Assembly: GCF_001447155.2 (NCBI RefSeq)
Contig: NZ_CP014754.1
Location: 3,720,001-3,784,000, forward strand
DNA from: Marinobacter sp. LQ44
GTDB taxonomy: Bacteria > Pseudomonadota > Gammaproteobacteria > Pseudomonadales > Oleiphilaceae
Direction of reading: 5' to 3'
Length of the DNA: 64,000 nt
Part shown: positions 53,159-61,252 of the stretch, piece by piece
Layout of the letters: each line of letters starts with the position of its first letter
How positions within the stretch are numbered: position 1 is the stretch's first letter
Translations under genes and position numbers: made by a program
Notes under the pieces: model-generated
Databases searched by the model: none
What the model saw: the letters and a program-made list of their open reading frames with translations, nothing else
What the model was told of the DNA's origin: nothing

Positions 53159-53455
53159 CTAAAGGAGATGCCCATCTGGCAACATGCGTTTGTGTAGAAT
53201 ACGGATAATCTCAACGACACTGTCGGTCGCTACCCGATAGAATATGATGTGACTTCCTTGGGGATACTGTAGGTAGTCCGCGCGGATCCCATCGCAGGTT
53301 TGCCCCAGATTCGGGTTTTCGCCCAGTAGTTGGAAGCACTGGTCAAACTGGAGAATGTAGTGGTTTCGTTTATCTCGGCCCCATTTACGCTCCGTGTACA
53401 GTGCAATAGATTTGAGATCAGCTTTGGCCTTCCTGGAAAGCTTGAAATTCAGCAT
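53159..53455 (-). CDS. parE: ParE/RelE-superfamily toxin
   Basis: 98 residues with the ParE fold: a helical hairpin (RKAKADLKSIALYTERKWG, about 8-26), the LLGENPNLGQTCDGIR loop and the C-terminal strand pairs YPQGSHIIFYRVATD and VEIIRILHKRMLP. ParE toxins target DNA gyrase. The start overlaps the antitoxin stop as TAATG, so the pair is translationally coupled. Confidence 0.9.
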   Translation of the reverse strand: MLNFKLSRKAKADLKSIALYTERKWGRDKRNHYILQFDQCFQLLGENPNLGQTCDGIRADYLQYPQGSHIIFYRVATDSVVEIIRILHKRMLPDGHLL

Positions 53456-53694
53456 TAGCGCTCTTCGTTGTCCAGTTCGCGAATGAAAGAGTCATAAGAG
53501 TAGTCTTCAAAGCCACTATCTTCGCCTTCCTTAAGAAGTTTGCGGAGCGTAGTCAGGCGGGTTTCGGACTCTTCAAGCAGGCGCAATCCTGCACGAACAA
53601 CTTCGCTGGTTGAGCTGTATCGGCCAGTTTTGAGTTGTTCCGCAATGAACGCATCAAAATGTTGGCCTAGAGTGATGCTGGTGTTCTTTTGCAT
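53455..53694 (-). CDS. parD: ParD-type antitoxin
   Basis: 79 residues. The N-terminal ribbon-helix-helix (NTSITLGQHFDAFIAEQLKTGRYSSTSEVVRAGLRLLEE, about 4-42) binds DNA and the acidic tail (about 45-79) would neutralise ParE. A 15-base palindrome directly upstream (53711-53725) is a good operator for autoregulation. Confidence 0.92.
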   Translation of the reverse strand: MQKNTSITLGQHFDAFIAEQLKTGRYSSTSEVVRAGLRLLEESETRLTTLRKLLKEGEDSGFEDYSYDSFIRELDNEER

Positions 53695-53710
53695 GATGCT
53701 ATCTCGCTAG

Positions 53711-53725
53711 TACCAATAATTGGTA
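53711..53725. promoter_or_regulatory. Palindromic operator in front of parD
   Basis: TACCAAT-A-ATTGGTA is a perfect 15-base palindrome 17 bases before the parD start, followed on its 5' side by AT-rich DNA that could hold the promoter. It fits a ParD ribbon-helix-helix binding site. Confidence 0.6.
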
Positions 53726-53740
53726 TATTTTGGTTCAGGT

Positions 53741-53790
53741 GGCATAACAAATCAATCCACGCGACAAGCGCTCGATTGCGGGCGTTAGGC
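53741..53790 (+). other. attC site at the right end of the ParDE cassette
   Basis: The 2R-like GCATAAC (53742-53748) and the 1R-like GTTAGGC (53784-53790) flank an inner inverted repeat CAATC/GATTG (about 53753-53757 and 53773-53777) with a GCG/CGC pair inside it. The 3' side reads GCGGGCGTTAGGC, as in many Gammaproteobacteria attC sites. Length is about 49 bases, at the short end for attC. Confidence 0.6.
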
Positions 53791-53807
53791 ATGCAAGGTG
53801 ACGCTTC

Positions 53808-54482
53808 TTGGATAGTAAACTTCTGAGCTTAGTTCAACGGTTGCAGGTCCCTGACCGACCAAAGACAAACAGCGGCTACGCTGGTCCGCGAGTTGCGGTG
53901 ATTCACGGCTTCATGGCCCGACGACTGATGCAGCGCAACCTGCTGCGTTACCTCAGAAGCAACGGGTTGTCAGACGTGACAATGTACGGCCACCTGCACT
54001 CGGTTGATGCGATATCAGATGACTTGCAAGCATCACGTCGCGAGGGGCGGAAGCTAGTGATTCTCGGGTATAGTCAGGGCGGGTTCCACGCGGTCAAGGT
54101 TGCACGCGAGCTTGAGTGGCGCGGTGTGGAGGTTGCCCTGCTCGTCAGCATCGCCGCAGGAGGGCTGGGGCGAGTATTCCCAGGACGGTGGGGGTTCGAT
54201 CCTCGTAACGTACCGACAAATGTTGATGTGTGCCTTAATTTCTTCTCGCAGGGAGACTTGCTCGGGTGCGACCAAAGTCACCAAATGAACGAGGCTTTCG
54301 GGAGCAGTGCAACGCAACGGGTCGAAAACCACATGTTCCATGCGCACGAGGGCGTAAGTCATATTGATCTGGTCAGGTGTTATCCAGAAGAAAGGATCAA
54401 ACCTGCGGTGCGAACCCAGGTTCTTGAAAGGATTATGGCGGAAATTAGCGGGCTCAAAACGCCCGGCGTCCAACACATATAA
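53808..54482 (+). CDS. Alpha/beta-hydrolase-fold protein, TTG start, probable second cassette gene
   Basis: 224 residues starting at a TTG 18 bases after the GTTAGGC core. VAVIHGFMARR (about 30-40) is a hydrolase-like oxyanion strand and VILGYSQGGFHAVKV (about 84-98) the nucleophile elbow with Ser91 in GYSQGG. A late His in HEGVSHIDLVR (about 188-198) could complete a triad. Short for a lipase and without a secretion signal. Its start directly after the attC core fits a cassette gene. The cassette's own attC was not found. Confidence 0.68.
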   Translation: MDSKLLSLVQRLQVPDRPKTNSGYAGPRVAVIHGFMARRLMQRNLLRYLRSNGLSDVTMYGHLHSVDAISDDLQASRREGRKLVILGYSQGGFHAVKVARELEWRGVEVALLVSIAAGGLGRVFPGRWGFDPRNVPTNVDVCLNFFSQGDLLGCDQSHQMNEAFGSSATQRVENHMFHAHEGVSHIDLVRCYPEERIKPAVRTQVLERIMAEISGLKTPGVQHI

Positions 54483-54582
54483 GCCTTTTTCGGAATACGC
54501 CATCCAATGCCAGGCCCAGGGCATAACCAGCGACCGCATGGCGACCGATTTAACGCCGCTTGGCCGCTACAAGCCAGTAGCG

Positions 54583-54852
54583 TCATGCTGATATGGATTT
54601 GCGCTGGATAAGAACTGCAACGGTAACGGGCAGCAAATAGGTCAGCAAGAAGATGGGCAACTCCTCCAGAAACGTATAACCGGCTTGTGTTATCCCTACC
54701 TATACATTCCAACTCGTGACCATGAGCCAGATGATCGCGAAAATGCCGGTGGGTATCCAGCTACTGCTTGCTGGACGATGGAGTAGTTTGGTCAGCCCTT
54801 GTATGACAGCCCAAAGAATGATGCCTCCAGCGATAACCAATAGTGTTCTCAT
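54583..54852 (-). pseudogene. Small membrane protein gene interrupted by an amber codon
   Basis: From the ATG at 54852 the frame reads 50 residues (MRTLLVIAGGIILWAVIQGL to LMVTSWNV), a TAG at 54700-54702, and then continues in the same frame for 38 residues (VGITQAGYTFLEELPIFLL, ending QRKSISA). Both halves are hydrophobic and form one plausible three-helix protein. The stop most likely replaced a Trp codon (TGG to TAG). A sequencing error is an alternative. Confidence 0.7.
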
Positions 54853-54890
54853 GCTTGCCTCCAATCACTCCGGGTACGGACCATTCGGAT

Positions 54891-54926
54891 AAAAACGTCG
54901 CCTCCGGTAAATACTACCGGAGGCGA
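54891..54926 (-). terminator. Rho-independent terminator of the SDR gene
   Basis: TCGCCTCCGGTA / TACCGGAGGCGA (12 bp, 5-base loop, 54898-54926), followed in the minus direction by TTTTT (54891-54895). It lies 15 bases after the SDR stop. Confidence 0.82.
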
Positions 54927-54941
54927 TCAGGGCCAGGCTTA

Positions 54942-55697
54942 TTATCGGGTAGTGTAGCCGCCATTGGCGAAGAGGGTTTGACCGTTTATCCACCAGCCTT
55001 CTGTTGCCAGGAATTTCACAATGGGAACGATATCCTCAATCATCGTGAGTTGGTTACCCATAGCCTGTGACTTGTGGTAAGCCACGCGCTCCGGGGTTTC
55101 CTGGCCATAGAAGAACGGTGTGTCCATCGGGCCGGGGCCAACATTGTTGACCGATATCCCCCGCCCGGAAAGCTCTTTTGCTGCGGCGCGCGTGAAGTGT
55201 TCAACGGGCGCTTTGCCACCGGCGTAGGTTGAGTAGCCATCAGTGAATGCGGCCAACAACGACGTCAAGATGGTGATGAGCTTGCCGTTGTCGTTGAGGT
55301 GCAGGCCAGCTTCTTTGATAAAGAAATACGCAGACTTGGCATTAATGGCCATCATCTGGTCGAACTCTGCTTCCGTCGTTTCAATGATGGGTTTGCGCAG
55401 CACTTTCCCAACGGTGTTAACCGCTACGTCAATGCCACCGAAGTGGTCCTTCGCCTGTTGGAAAAGCGCCGCTACATTGGCGGCTTTGGTGAGGTCGCTC
55501 TGGATCGCAATTGCGTTGCGGCCCAAAGCTTTGATGGCATCTACTGTTGCGTCTGCATCTTTTTCAGTGGCATCGCTGTTGTAGTGCACGACGATGTCCA
55601 TTCCACTTGCAGCGAACTCCCGGCTGACAAGGCCGCCGAGGTTCTTGGCGCCGCCAGCAACAAGAGCCACTTTCCCATTAAGATCGATCTTTGCCAT
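54942..55697 (-). CDS. SDR-family oxidoreductase
   Basis: 251 residues. Cofactor motif VAGGAKNLGGL (about 13-23; TGxxxGxG variant), NAG-equivalent NTVGKV (about 94-99), Ser in LTSLLAAFTD, catalytic YSTYAGGKAP (Tyr-x3-Lys with Tyr and Lys separated by three residues, about 155-160). An ATG with GGAGAGAA nearby. It is divergent from the LysR gene and probably controlled by it. Substrate unknown. Confidence 0.9.
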   Translation of the reverse strand: MAKIDLNGKVALVAGGAKNLGGLVSREFAASGMDIVVHYNSDATEKDADATVDAIKALGRNAIAIQSDLTKAANVAALFQQAKDHFGGIDVAVNTVGKVLRKPIIETTEAEFDQMMAINAKSAYFFIKEAGLHLNDNGKLITILTSLLAAFTDGYSTYAGGKAPVEHFTRAAAKELSGRGISVNNVGPGPMDTPFFYGQETPERVAYHKSQAMGNQLTMIEDIVPIVKFLATEGWWINGQTLFANGGYTTR

Positions 55698-55833
55698 GGT
55701 TTCTCTCCTGCGGTTAGTGAGAGGGCTCGGTCCTGTTTGGAATGCCGATTACCCTGGATTCAGACTATGCAATTGATCGAAAAGCAGGAAGGGTGTTAAT
55801 TTGCATTAATTAATTGCATCGAGCGCAATAAGT

Positions 55834-56748
55834 ATGGGTGGTGTCGAGCACGTATTTGTTCGGGTGGTGGAATCAGGCAGTTTCAAAAAGGCTGCAGAAT
55901 CCCTGAACCTTGAGCCTTCCTCTGTCAGCCGGCAGATTGCTGCCCTGGAAGATCGCCTTCAGGTCAGGTTGCTGCGTCGCTCCACGCAACGGACCACAAC
56001 GACGGAGCTTGGGCAGCGCTATTATGAGCGCCTGCGCGTGATCATTGACGATCAACTAGCACTGGAAGAGGAAATCAGAAGCGGCGTGTCTCTTCTCACC
56101 GGTAAATTGCGTATCACTGCGCCGGTGGATTTTGGTACCAGATTTGTGGTTCCCGTCGCTTGCCGACTGCAGGAGCTGGCGCCGGATTTGTCGGTAGAAA
56201 TGTCACTGGGCAGCCCCTTTGAGAGCCTGCTTGAGAGCGATCTTGATGTGGCAGTGCGAATCGGCGACCTGCCCGATTCCAGCCTGATCGCAAAACATCT
56301 GGGCCACAATAAACGAGTGCTGGTGGCAAGCCCTGAGTATCTGGATAAACACGGCACGCCCACATCCCTGGAACAACTGGAGCAGCACAATTTCATTCTG
56401 TACTCGTCCAGTCAGGCAAGAAGTGATATTGAATTTGCCGATGGCAGTCGCTATTCGCATTTGAAGATAAAAAGCAACATGACAGTCAACAGTGTCGCTG
56501 CAATCCGCAGACTGGTGCTGGAGGGCAATGGCATACACCTTGGCCCCTTGTGGGTATTCGCGGAAGATATTGAAAGCGGCAGGCTGGTTCGTTTGATGCC
56601 AGACAGACCTCTGCGAAGTTTTCCGGTGCATGCAGTTTATCCAGCACGCTCCTATCTGCCGGTTAAGGTGAGGGAGTTTATAAGACTGTTGTCTGAAGAA
56701 CTGAATTCCGCCGTTTATAACAGCCGCTTTGTATTTTTGGAGAACTAA
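55834..56748 (+). CDS. LysR-family transcriptional regulator
   Basis: 304 residues. The N-terminal winged helix-turn-helix is visible (VRVVESGSFKKAAESLNLEPSSVSRQIAALE, about 8-38) and the C-terminal LysR substrate-binding domain runs to about 290. It is divergent from the SDR gene, the classic LysR arrangement. Its TAA stop forms part of the CTAA duplicated by the IS1380 element. Before insertion the stop touched the GTG start of the DJ-1/PfpI gene. Confidence 0.93.
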   Translation: MGGVEHVFVRVVESGSFKKAAESLNLEPSSVSRQIAALEDRLQVRLLRRSTQRTTTTELGQRYYERLRVIIDDQLALEEEIRSGVSLLTGKLRITAPVDFGTRFVVPVACRLQELAPDLSVEMSLGSPFESLLESDLDVAVRIGDLPDSSLIAKHLGHNKRVLVASPEYLDKHGTPTSLEQLEQHNFILYSSSQARSDIEFADGSRYSHLKIKSNMTVNSVAAIRRLVLEGNGIHLGPLWVFAEDIESGRLVRLMPDRPLRSFPVHAVYPARSYLPVKVREFIRLLSEELNSAVYNSRFVFLEN

Positions 56749-58308
56749 CCCGGATTTCTCATAGGTCCCCGGCAAGTCTCGCAGACTGTGCAGGTTACCG
56801 CCATTACCGCTCATTTGCGGCCGAGATTGACTAATAACCGATCAATTTCTGTTGTCCGGACACACGACCCCCTTTCCCCCATTGCATCGGGCCGGGGGAG
56901 CCCGGGCTTCTATCCCGGAACCAGTTGACGTACCAGGTCAGAGAGTTCGTCTTTGTAAGGATAGGCATCGCTCATCAACACCCGTATGCGCCGAGTGTTG
57001 CGAATGATGACCGCGCCCACCTTGATCAGTTTCAGCCGCAGGTTACTGGCGCTCATTCTCTCGAAGGGCGTCTTCTTCAAGTGGGCCCGTAATCGCTCGA
57101 ACAACGTGTAGGCAAAGCCCGATAGGAGCAACCGCCACTGATTGGTCCACCACCGCGTGCTGGAGGTGCGATCTGCGAACAGACACAACTGCTGATCCTT
57201 GATCCGGTTTTCCATATCGCCACGGGCGCAGTACTGCTCGTAGTAGAGCTTGAGGCCGTCGTCATAGCGGGAACTGATCACGAAGCGAGGGTTCGAGCCA
57301 AACTCACCTTCTTCCAGGCGAGCCACCACCCAGCGAGGGTATTTCCAGGTGTGGGCCTGGTACTGGAACCGGTAGGTGGCAGAGACTTTTTCTCCCAACT
57401 CCCCGTGAGCCCTGCGAACCAGCATCGAGGGCACGTCCACCTCCTTGAGCAGCCGGCTGTTTTTGCTGATGCCCACAAGGTAATCCACGTTATTCCGGTC
57501 GCACCAGCTCAGCAATCGGGGGCGATAGAAGCCGCTGTCACCCCGGAACACGATGCGGGTATCCGGCCAGTACTGCCGGATGAACTTCACCAGCAGGGCC
57601 AGAATGGCCCAGCTGTGGCGGCTGTCGCTTCGATTGCTGGTGCGCAGGTAGCTCACCAACAGGTGACGGCCGCAGAACACGTACAGCGGGAAGTAACAAT
57701 GGTGATCGTAGTAGGCGTTAAAGAACTTGCCGGGCTGGTCGCCATGCACTGGAATGTCAGTGCCATCAAAATCCAGCACAATTTCCTTGGGTGGAGTCTC
57801 GTGCTGTTCAATGAAGTGATGCCACAGCAGTTCGTGGGCGTTGATCACCGCCTGCCGGTCCACGCGCTGTTCCATCCGGCACAAGGTCGATTTGCCCGCC
57901 AGAATGGCATCTTCACCGGTTGCGGTCTGAAGTGCCTGATCAGCGCGTAGCGCCTCGTGATCGTTGAGGTCTTCGTACCCGGCAGCCACGCCAAAGACCC
58001 GCTGCCGGACCATGGTTTGAAGCTTGTGGCGAACCAGCACGGGATTACGGGCATCGTCCAGCACCGTAGCCAGGCGCTGAGTGAGCTGGTGTTGTTTGTC
58101 GACTTCGCGAAGCAGGAGCAATCCGGCATCGGAGGTGATGTGGCCACCGGAGAAATCGGCTTCAATTTGGCGGCGAGAGAGTGGCGAGAAGGTCAGTTTT
58201 TCAGGTACCATTTCGGATAGCGGCTGTTGGTGCTTAGTGAACGGTGTAAGGTCCTGAAATTATACCGCTTTCAGCCGCTTTCTTTTATCCCCTCGTGAGA
58301 AATCCGGG
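56749..58308 (-). mobile_element. IS1380-family insertion sequence, complete, with CTAA target duplication
   Basis: The element is 1,560 bp with perfect inverted ends (CCCGGATTTCTCA at 56749-56761 and its complement at 58296-58308). Direct repeats of CTAA flank it (56745-56748 and 58309-58312). A single intact transposase gene is inside. Confidence 0.93.
56910..58211 (-). CDS. IS1380-family transposase
   Basis: 433 residues, DDE_Tnp_1-type. ITSDAGLLLLREVD at the N-terminus, EIVLDFDGTDIPVHG with the first catalytic Asp (about 148), RGDSGFYRP with the second (about 225) and the Glu expected in YCARGDMENRIKDQQ (about 336). All regions are intact, and length matches the family. Confidence 0.95.
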   Translation of the reverse strand: MVPEKLTFSPLSRRQIEADFSGGHITSDAGLLLLREVDKQHQLTQRLATVLDDARNPVLVRHKLQTMVRQRVFGVAAGYEDLNDHEALRADQALQTATGEDAILAGKSTLCRMEQRVDRQAVINAHELLWHHFIEQHETPPKEIVLDFDGTDIPVHGDQPGKFFNAYYDHHCYFPLYVFCGRHLLVSYLRTSNRSDSRHSWAILALLVKFIRQYWPDTRIVFRGDSGFYRPRLLSWCDRNNVDYLVGISKNSRLLKEVDVPSMLVRRAHGELGEKVSATYRFQYQAHTWKYPRWVVARLEEGEFGSNPRFVISSRYDDGLKLYYEQYCARGDMENRIKDQQLCLFADRTSSTRWWTNQWRLLLSGFAYTLFERLRAHLKKTPFERMSASNLRLKLIKVGAVIIRNTRRIRVLMSDAYPYKDELSDLVRQLVPG

Positions 58309-58312
58309 CTAA

Positions 58313-58897
58313 GTGAATATCGGCATTTATATCTACCCTGACGCTGAAGTTCTGGATTTTTCCGGACCATTCGAGGTTTTCTCAACAGCGTCGCGCCTGT
58401 GTGAGGCGGAAGCGCCGTTTTCTGTGTATTTGATTGCTGAGAACAGCGAAGCTGTGCCGGCCCGCGGTGGCTACAGAGTCCTCCCAGATTATTCAATCAA
58501 AGATCACCCGCCGCTGGATGTCCTGATTATTTCTGGCGGTGTTCATACCTCAGAAATGAAAAATAAGACGGTGGCCAACTGGATTGAGCGCCAAGCTGAG
58601 TCTGTCGAGCTTATGGCTACCGTTTGTACCGGCGTCTTTCTATTGGCCAATGCCGTTCAGTCCTTGTCATGCAAGGTGACGACGCACTGGGAAGACATTC
58701 CGGAGCTCAGAAGATTGTTCGGTCAACTCGATGTGCTTGAGGGTGTCCGGTGGGTTGATGAGGGAGGAATCGTAAGTTCTGGTGGTATATCCGCTGGTAT
58801 TGATATGAGCCTGCATCTGGTGAGTAGATTGCACAGTGATGAATTGGCGGAGAAGACAGCGCGTCAAATGGAGTTCACATGGACGAAAAACGTATAA
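58313..58897 (+). CDS. DJ-1/PfpI-family protein cut off from its ribosome binding site by IS1380
   Basis: 194 residues from GTG (58313). The GATase1-like DJ-1/PfpI fold has DFSGPFEVFSTASR (about 15-28; Glu of the active site), VLIISGGV and the nucleophile Cys in MATVCTGVFLLAN (about 98-110). No helix-turn-helix tail. It was immediately downstream of the LysR stop (TAA then GTG) with GGAG of LysR as its ribosome binding site. The IS1380 insertion removed that GGAG to 1.5 kb upstream. The frame is intact but translation may be impaired. Confidence 0.83.
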   Translation: MNIGIYIYPDAEVLDFSGPFEVFSTASRLCEAEAPFSVYLIAENSEAVPARGGYRVLPDYSIKDHPPLDVLIISGGVHTSEMKNKTVANWIERQAESVELMATVCTGVFLLANAVQSLSCKVTTHWEDIPELRRLFGQLDVLEGVRWVDEGGIVSSGGISAGIDMSLHLVSRLHSDELAEKTARQMEFTWTKNV

Positions 58898-59020
58898 CGC
58901 AAACCATAGTCTCAGCAATGTGTGCCTGGTGGTAATGCGGTTAGTGCCTGAGATCGCCCCTTCTAACCCTCCCAAATAATGACCGCTTCCGATGTTATGC
59001 GGCTCTCTTTTAGCCAAAAG

Positions 59021-59037
59021 TTTACCTTTACGTAAAG
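59021..59037. promoter_or_regulatory. Palindromic operator-like site upstream of the acyl-CoA synthetase gene
   Basis: CTTTACGTAAAG (59026-59037) is a perfect 12-base palindrome, preceded by TTTAC. A TGCTAC about 20 bases downstream could be the -10 element of a promoter with a long spacer. It shares the TTTACGTA core with the site at 61177. A MerR-type regulator such as LiuR is a candidate from memory. Confidence 0.5.
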
Positions 59038-59101
59038 TGAAGGCTGTGCTACACCTGATTGAAGTTTGTACAACCAACAACGACAACAAACGGAGTGTAC
59101 G

Positions 59102-60751
59102 ATGAGCCTTCCGCAATACAATGACGTGTATAACCAGTTTGATGCGGCCGCACTGGAAGCGGAGATCCTGGACGGACGCCTGGAGAGTGGCCTGAACGTA
59201 TGCCACGAAATTTGTGACCGATGGGCCGTTGACCCACAAAAGGTTGCGCTCTACTACGAAAAAATCGGCGGTGGCGACGGCACCCTGACCTTCGCTGAGC
59301 TCAAAGCCGCGTCTGCACGTTTCGCCAACTACCTGAAGTCTCATGGAGTCACCAAGGGTGACCGGGTAGCCGGACTTTTGCCCAGGGGGCCGGAGCTGTT
59401 GATTGTGATTGCCGGAACCCTGCGCCTGGGCGCCGTGTACCAGCCGCTGTTTACCGCCTTCGGTTCCGGCGCTATCGAGTATCGTCTGGAGAAGGCGAGC
59501 ACCCGGCTGGTGGTGACCGATCCAGATAACTACCCCAAGCTGGAAGAAGTCAAAAATTGCCCGCCGGTACTGTGCCTGAACGCGGCGGCCACCGGTGCGG
59601 ATGTGCGCGATTTCGATGCGGTGTTGGCGGAGCAGTCAGACCAGTGCGAGCCGGTAATGATCACCGGCAACGATCCGTTCCTGCAGATGTTTACCTCTGG
59701 TACCGTTGGCAAAGCCAAAGGTGTAGCCGTGCCCGCCAAAGCGTTGCTGGCGTTCTACGTTTACATGAAATACGCCATCGACCTGCGCGATGATGACGTA
59801 TTCTGGAACGTGGCTGATCCCGGTTGGGCCTATGGCCTCTATTACGCAGTCACCGGCCCGCTGCTGATGGGCCACGCCACCCATTTCAATCCCAACCCGT
59901 TCACCCCGGAATCCACCTACGAGATGATCCGCAAGTACCGGATCACCAACCTGGCAGCGGCGCCGACTGCCTATCGTCTGCTCAAGGCGAACGATCAGGT
60001 TCTGCCGGAAGGGGAGAATCTTGGCCTGAGGGTGTGCAGCAGCGCCGGCGAGCCCCTGAATCCGGAGGTGGTGAACTGGATTGATCGTCGTCACTTCTGC
60101 CCGGTGAAGGATCATTATGGCCAGACCGAAACCGGCATGACCTGTTGCAACTTCCACGGCCTGGACCACCCGATTCGCCAGGGCTCCATGGGTTTCTCAT
60201 CGCCAGGCCACAGAGTAGTGGCGTTGAACGAAAAAAATGAAGAGGTGGGAGAGGGCGAAATCGGCCAGTTGGCAGTGGATCTCAAGGCGTCGCCGCTGTT
60301 CCATTTTGATGGCTACACCTGGGGCGAGAAAGACCCGTTCGTGAACGGCTACTACCTGACCGGAGATATGGTGATCTGCCATGGTGATGGCAGTTTCTCC
60401 TTCAGCGGCCGTGACGACGACATTATCACCACAGCAGGTTACCGCGTGGGGCCAGCGGATGTGGAAAGCACGCTGCTGGAGCACGCGGCGGTGGCCGAAT
60501 CCGGTGTGGTGGCCAAGCCGGACGAAAAGCGTGGCTCGATCATCAAGGCTTATGTGGTGATCAAATCCGGTAAGGAGCCGGCTGACGACGCTGTGCTCAA
60601 AGAAGAGCTTCAGGAACTGGTTCGCCACCGCTTGTCGACCCATGCTTACCCGCGGGAAATCGAGTTTGTGGACGAGTTGCCGAAAACACCCAGCGGCAAG
60701 ATCCAACGCTTTGTGTTGCGCAACCGGGCCAAAGAGGAAGTCGCCGTATGA
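59102..60751 (+). CDS. Acyl-CoA synthetase (AMP-binding, ACSM-like)
   Basis: 549 residues from the ATG at 59102 (CGGAGTG upstream). The A3 motif is MFTSGTVGKAKGVAVP, the A5 motif HYGQTETGM, and the C-terminal hinge and catalytic Lys are GRDDDIITTAGYRVGP and PKTPSGKIQRFVLR. It activates a carboxylic acid to acyl-AMP and then acyl-CoA. The layout is that of acetyl/propionyl or medium-chain acyl-CoA synthetases. First gene of a unit with the thioesterase, joined by ATGA. Confidence 0.92.
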   Translation: MSLPQYNDVYNQFDAAALEAEILDGRLESGLNVCHEICDRWAVDPQKVALYYEKIGGGDGTLTFAELKAASARFANYLKSHGVTKGDRVAGLLPRGPELLIVIAGTLRLGAVYQPLFTAFGSGAIEYRLEKASTRLVVTDPDNYPKLEEVKNCPPVLCLNAAATGADVRDFDAVLAEQSDQCEPVMITGNDPFLQMFTSGTVGKAKGVAVPAKALLAFYVYMKYAIDLRDDDVFWNVADPGWAYGLYYAVTGPLLMGHATHFNPNPFTPESTYEMIRKYRITNLAAAPTAYRLLKANDQVLPEGENLGLRVCSSAGEPLNPEVVNWIDRRHFCPVKDHYGQTETGMTCCNFHGLDHPIRQGSMGFSSPGHRVVALNEKNEEVGEGEIGQLAVDLKASPLFHFDGYTWGEKDPFVNGYYLTGDMVICHGDGSFSFSGRDDDIITTAGYRVGPADVESTLLEHAAVAESGVVAKPDEKRGSIIKAYVVIKSGKEPADDAVLKEELQELVRHRLSTHAYPREIEFVDELPKTPSGKIQRFVLRNRAKEEVAV

Positions 60752-61164
60752 AGATTACCTTTGAGGAGCTGCGTTATTTCCTTGAAGAGCAGTTTCCGCA
60801 GGGGGCCTCATACGGCACCCTGCAGGAGCTCGGAGATGGCTGGGCAGAAATGAAGCTGGAGGTAGACGAAGAACACCTGCGCCCCGGGGGAACCGTGTCT
60901 GGTCCCGCCATGATGGGGCTGGCCGATGTGGCCATGTATGCCGCGTTGCTCAGCAAGATTGGCCTGGTGCCTTTGGCCGTTACCACCAACCTGAATATCA
61001 ATTTCCTCAGGAAGCCGGCGGCGCATGCGCCTATCTGGGCCAGGGCGACCATTCTCAAGGTGGGGCGAACCATCGGTGTGGGCGAAGTGTTTGTGTATTC
61101 CGAGGGCTCGGAAGAGCCCGTTGCGCACTCCACCATGACCTATTCCATACCGCCGGAAAAATAA
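60748..61164 (+). CDS. PaaI-like hotdog thioesterase
   Basis: 138 residues, hotdog fold with RPGGTVSGPAMMGLADVAMYAAL (Gly/Asp active-site region, about 47-69; the Asp of ADVA is the likely catalytic acid) and NINFLRKPA. It hydrolyses acyl-CoA and probably releases CoA if activation outruns metabolism. Start overlaps the synthetase stop (ATGA), so they are translationally coupled. Confidence 0.88.
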   Translation: MKITFEELRYFLEEQFPQGASYGTLQELGDGWAEMKLEVDEEHLRPGGTVSGPAMMGLADVAMYAALLSKIGLVPLAVTTNLNINFLRKPAAHAPIWARATILKVGRTIGVGEVFVYSEGSEEPVAHSTMTYSIPPEK

Positions 61165-61176
61165 CCAAGTTTATTC

Positions 61177-61198
61177 TTGACGTTTACGTATACGTCAA
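61177..61198. promoter_or_regulatory. Palindromic operator-like site upstream of the ABC-transporter genes
   Basis: TTGACGT and ACGTCAA form the arms of a 22-base near-palindrome with TTACGTAT in the middle. The core TTTACGTA matches that upstream of 59102. TTGACG may double as the -35 element, with TAATCT 18 bases on as a -10. Located 55 bases before the LivG start. Confidence 0.52.
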
Positions 61199-61252
61199 TC
61201 TAATCTGTGGGTTGATTGTTAAATACAACAATAACAAAAGGTGAAGTGGCTC

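Larger units (their letters stand above)
53152..53784. mobile_element. Integron gene cassette carrying ParDE
   Basis: A 633-bp unit starts TTATGCC, right after the G of a GTTATGC core (53151), and ends at the G of GTTAGGC (53784). Its own attC begins GGCATAAC (53741), the exact complement of its first bases, as required of a cassette that circularised. It encodes only ParD and ParE, which are transcribed backwards relative to the cassette. No integrase gene is in the window, so this would be a lone cassette or a CALIN-type array. Confidence 0.62.

Noticed and set aside
54469..54698. Third attC site from GTCCAAC (54469) to GTTATCC (about 54692)
   Set aside because: The arms pair only partly and the distance of about 230 bases is longer than usual attC sites. 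The second half lies inside the small membrane protein gene.
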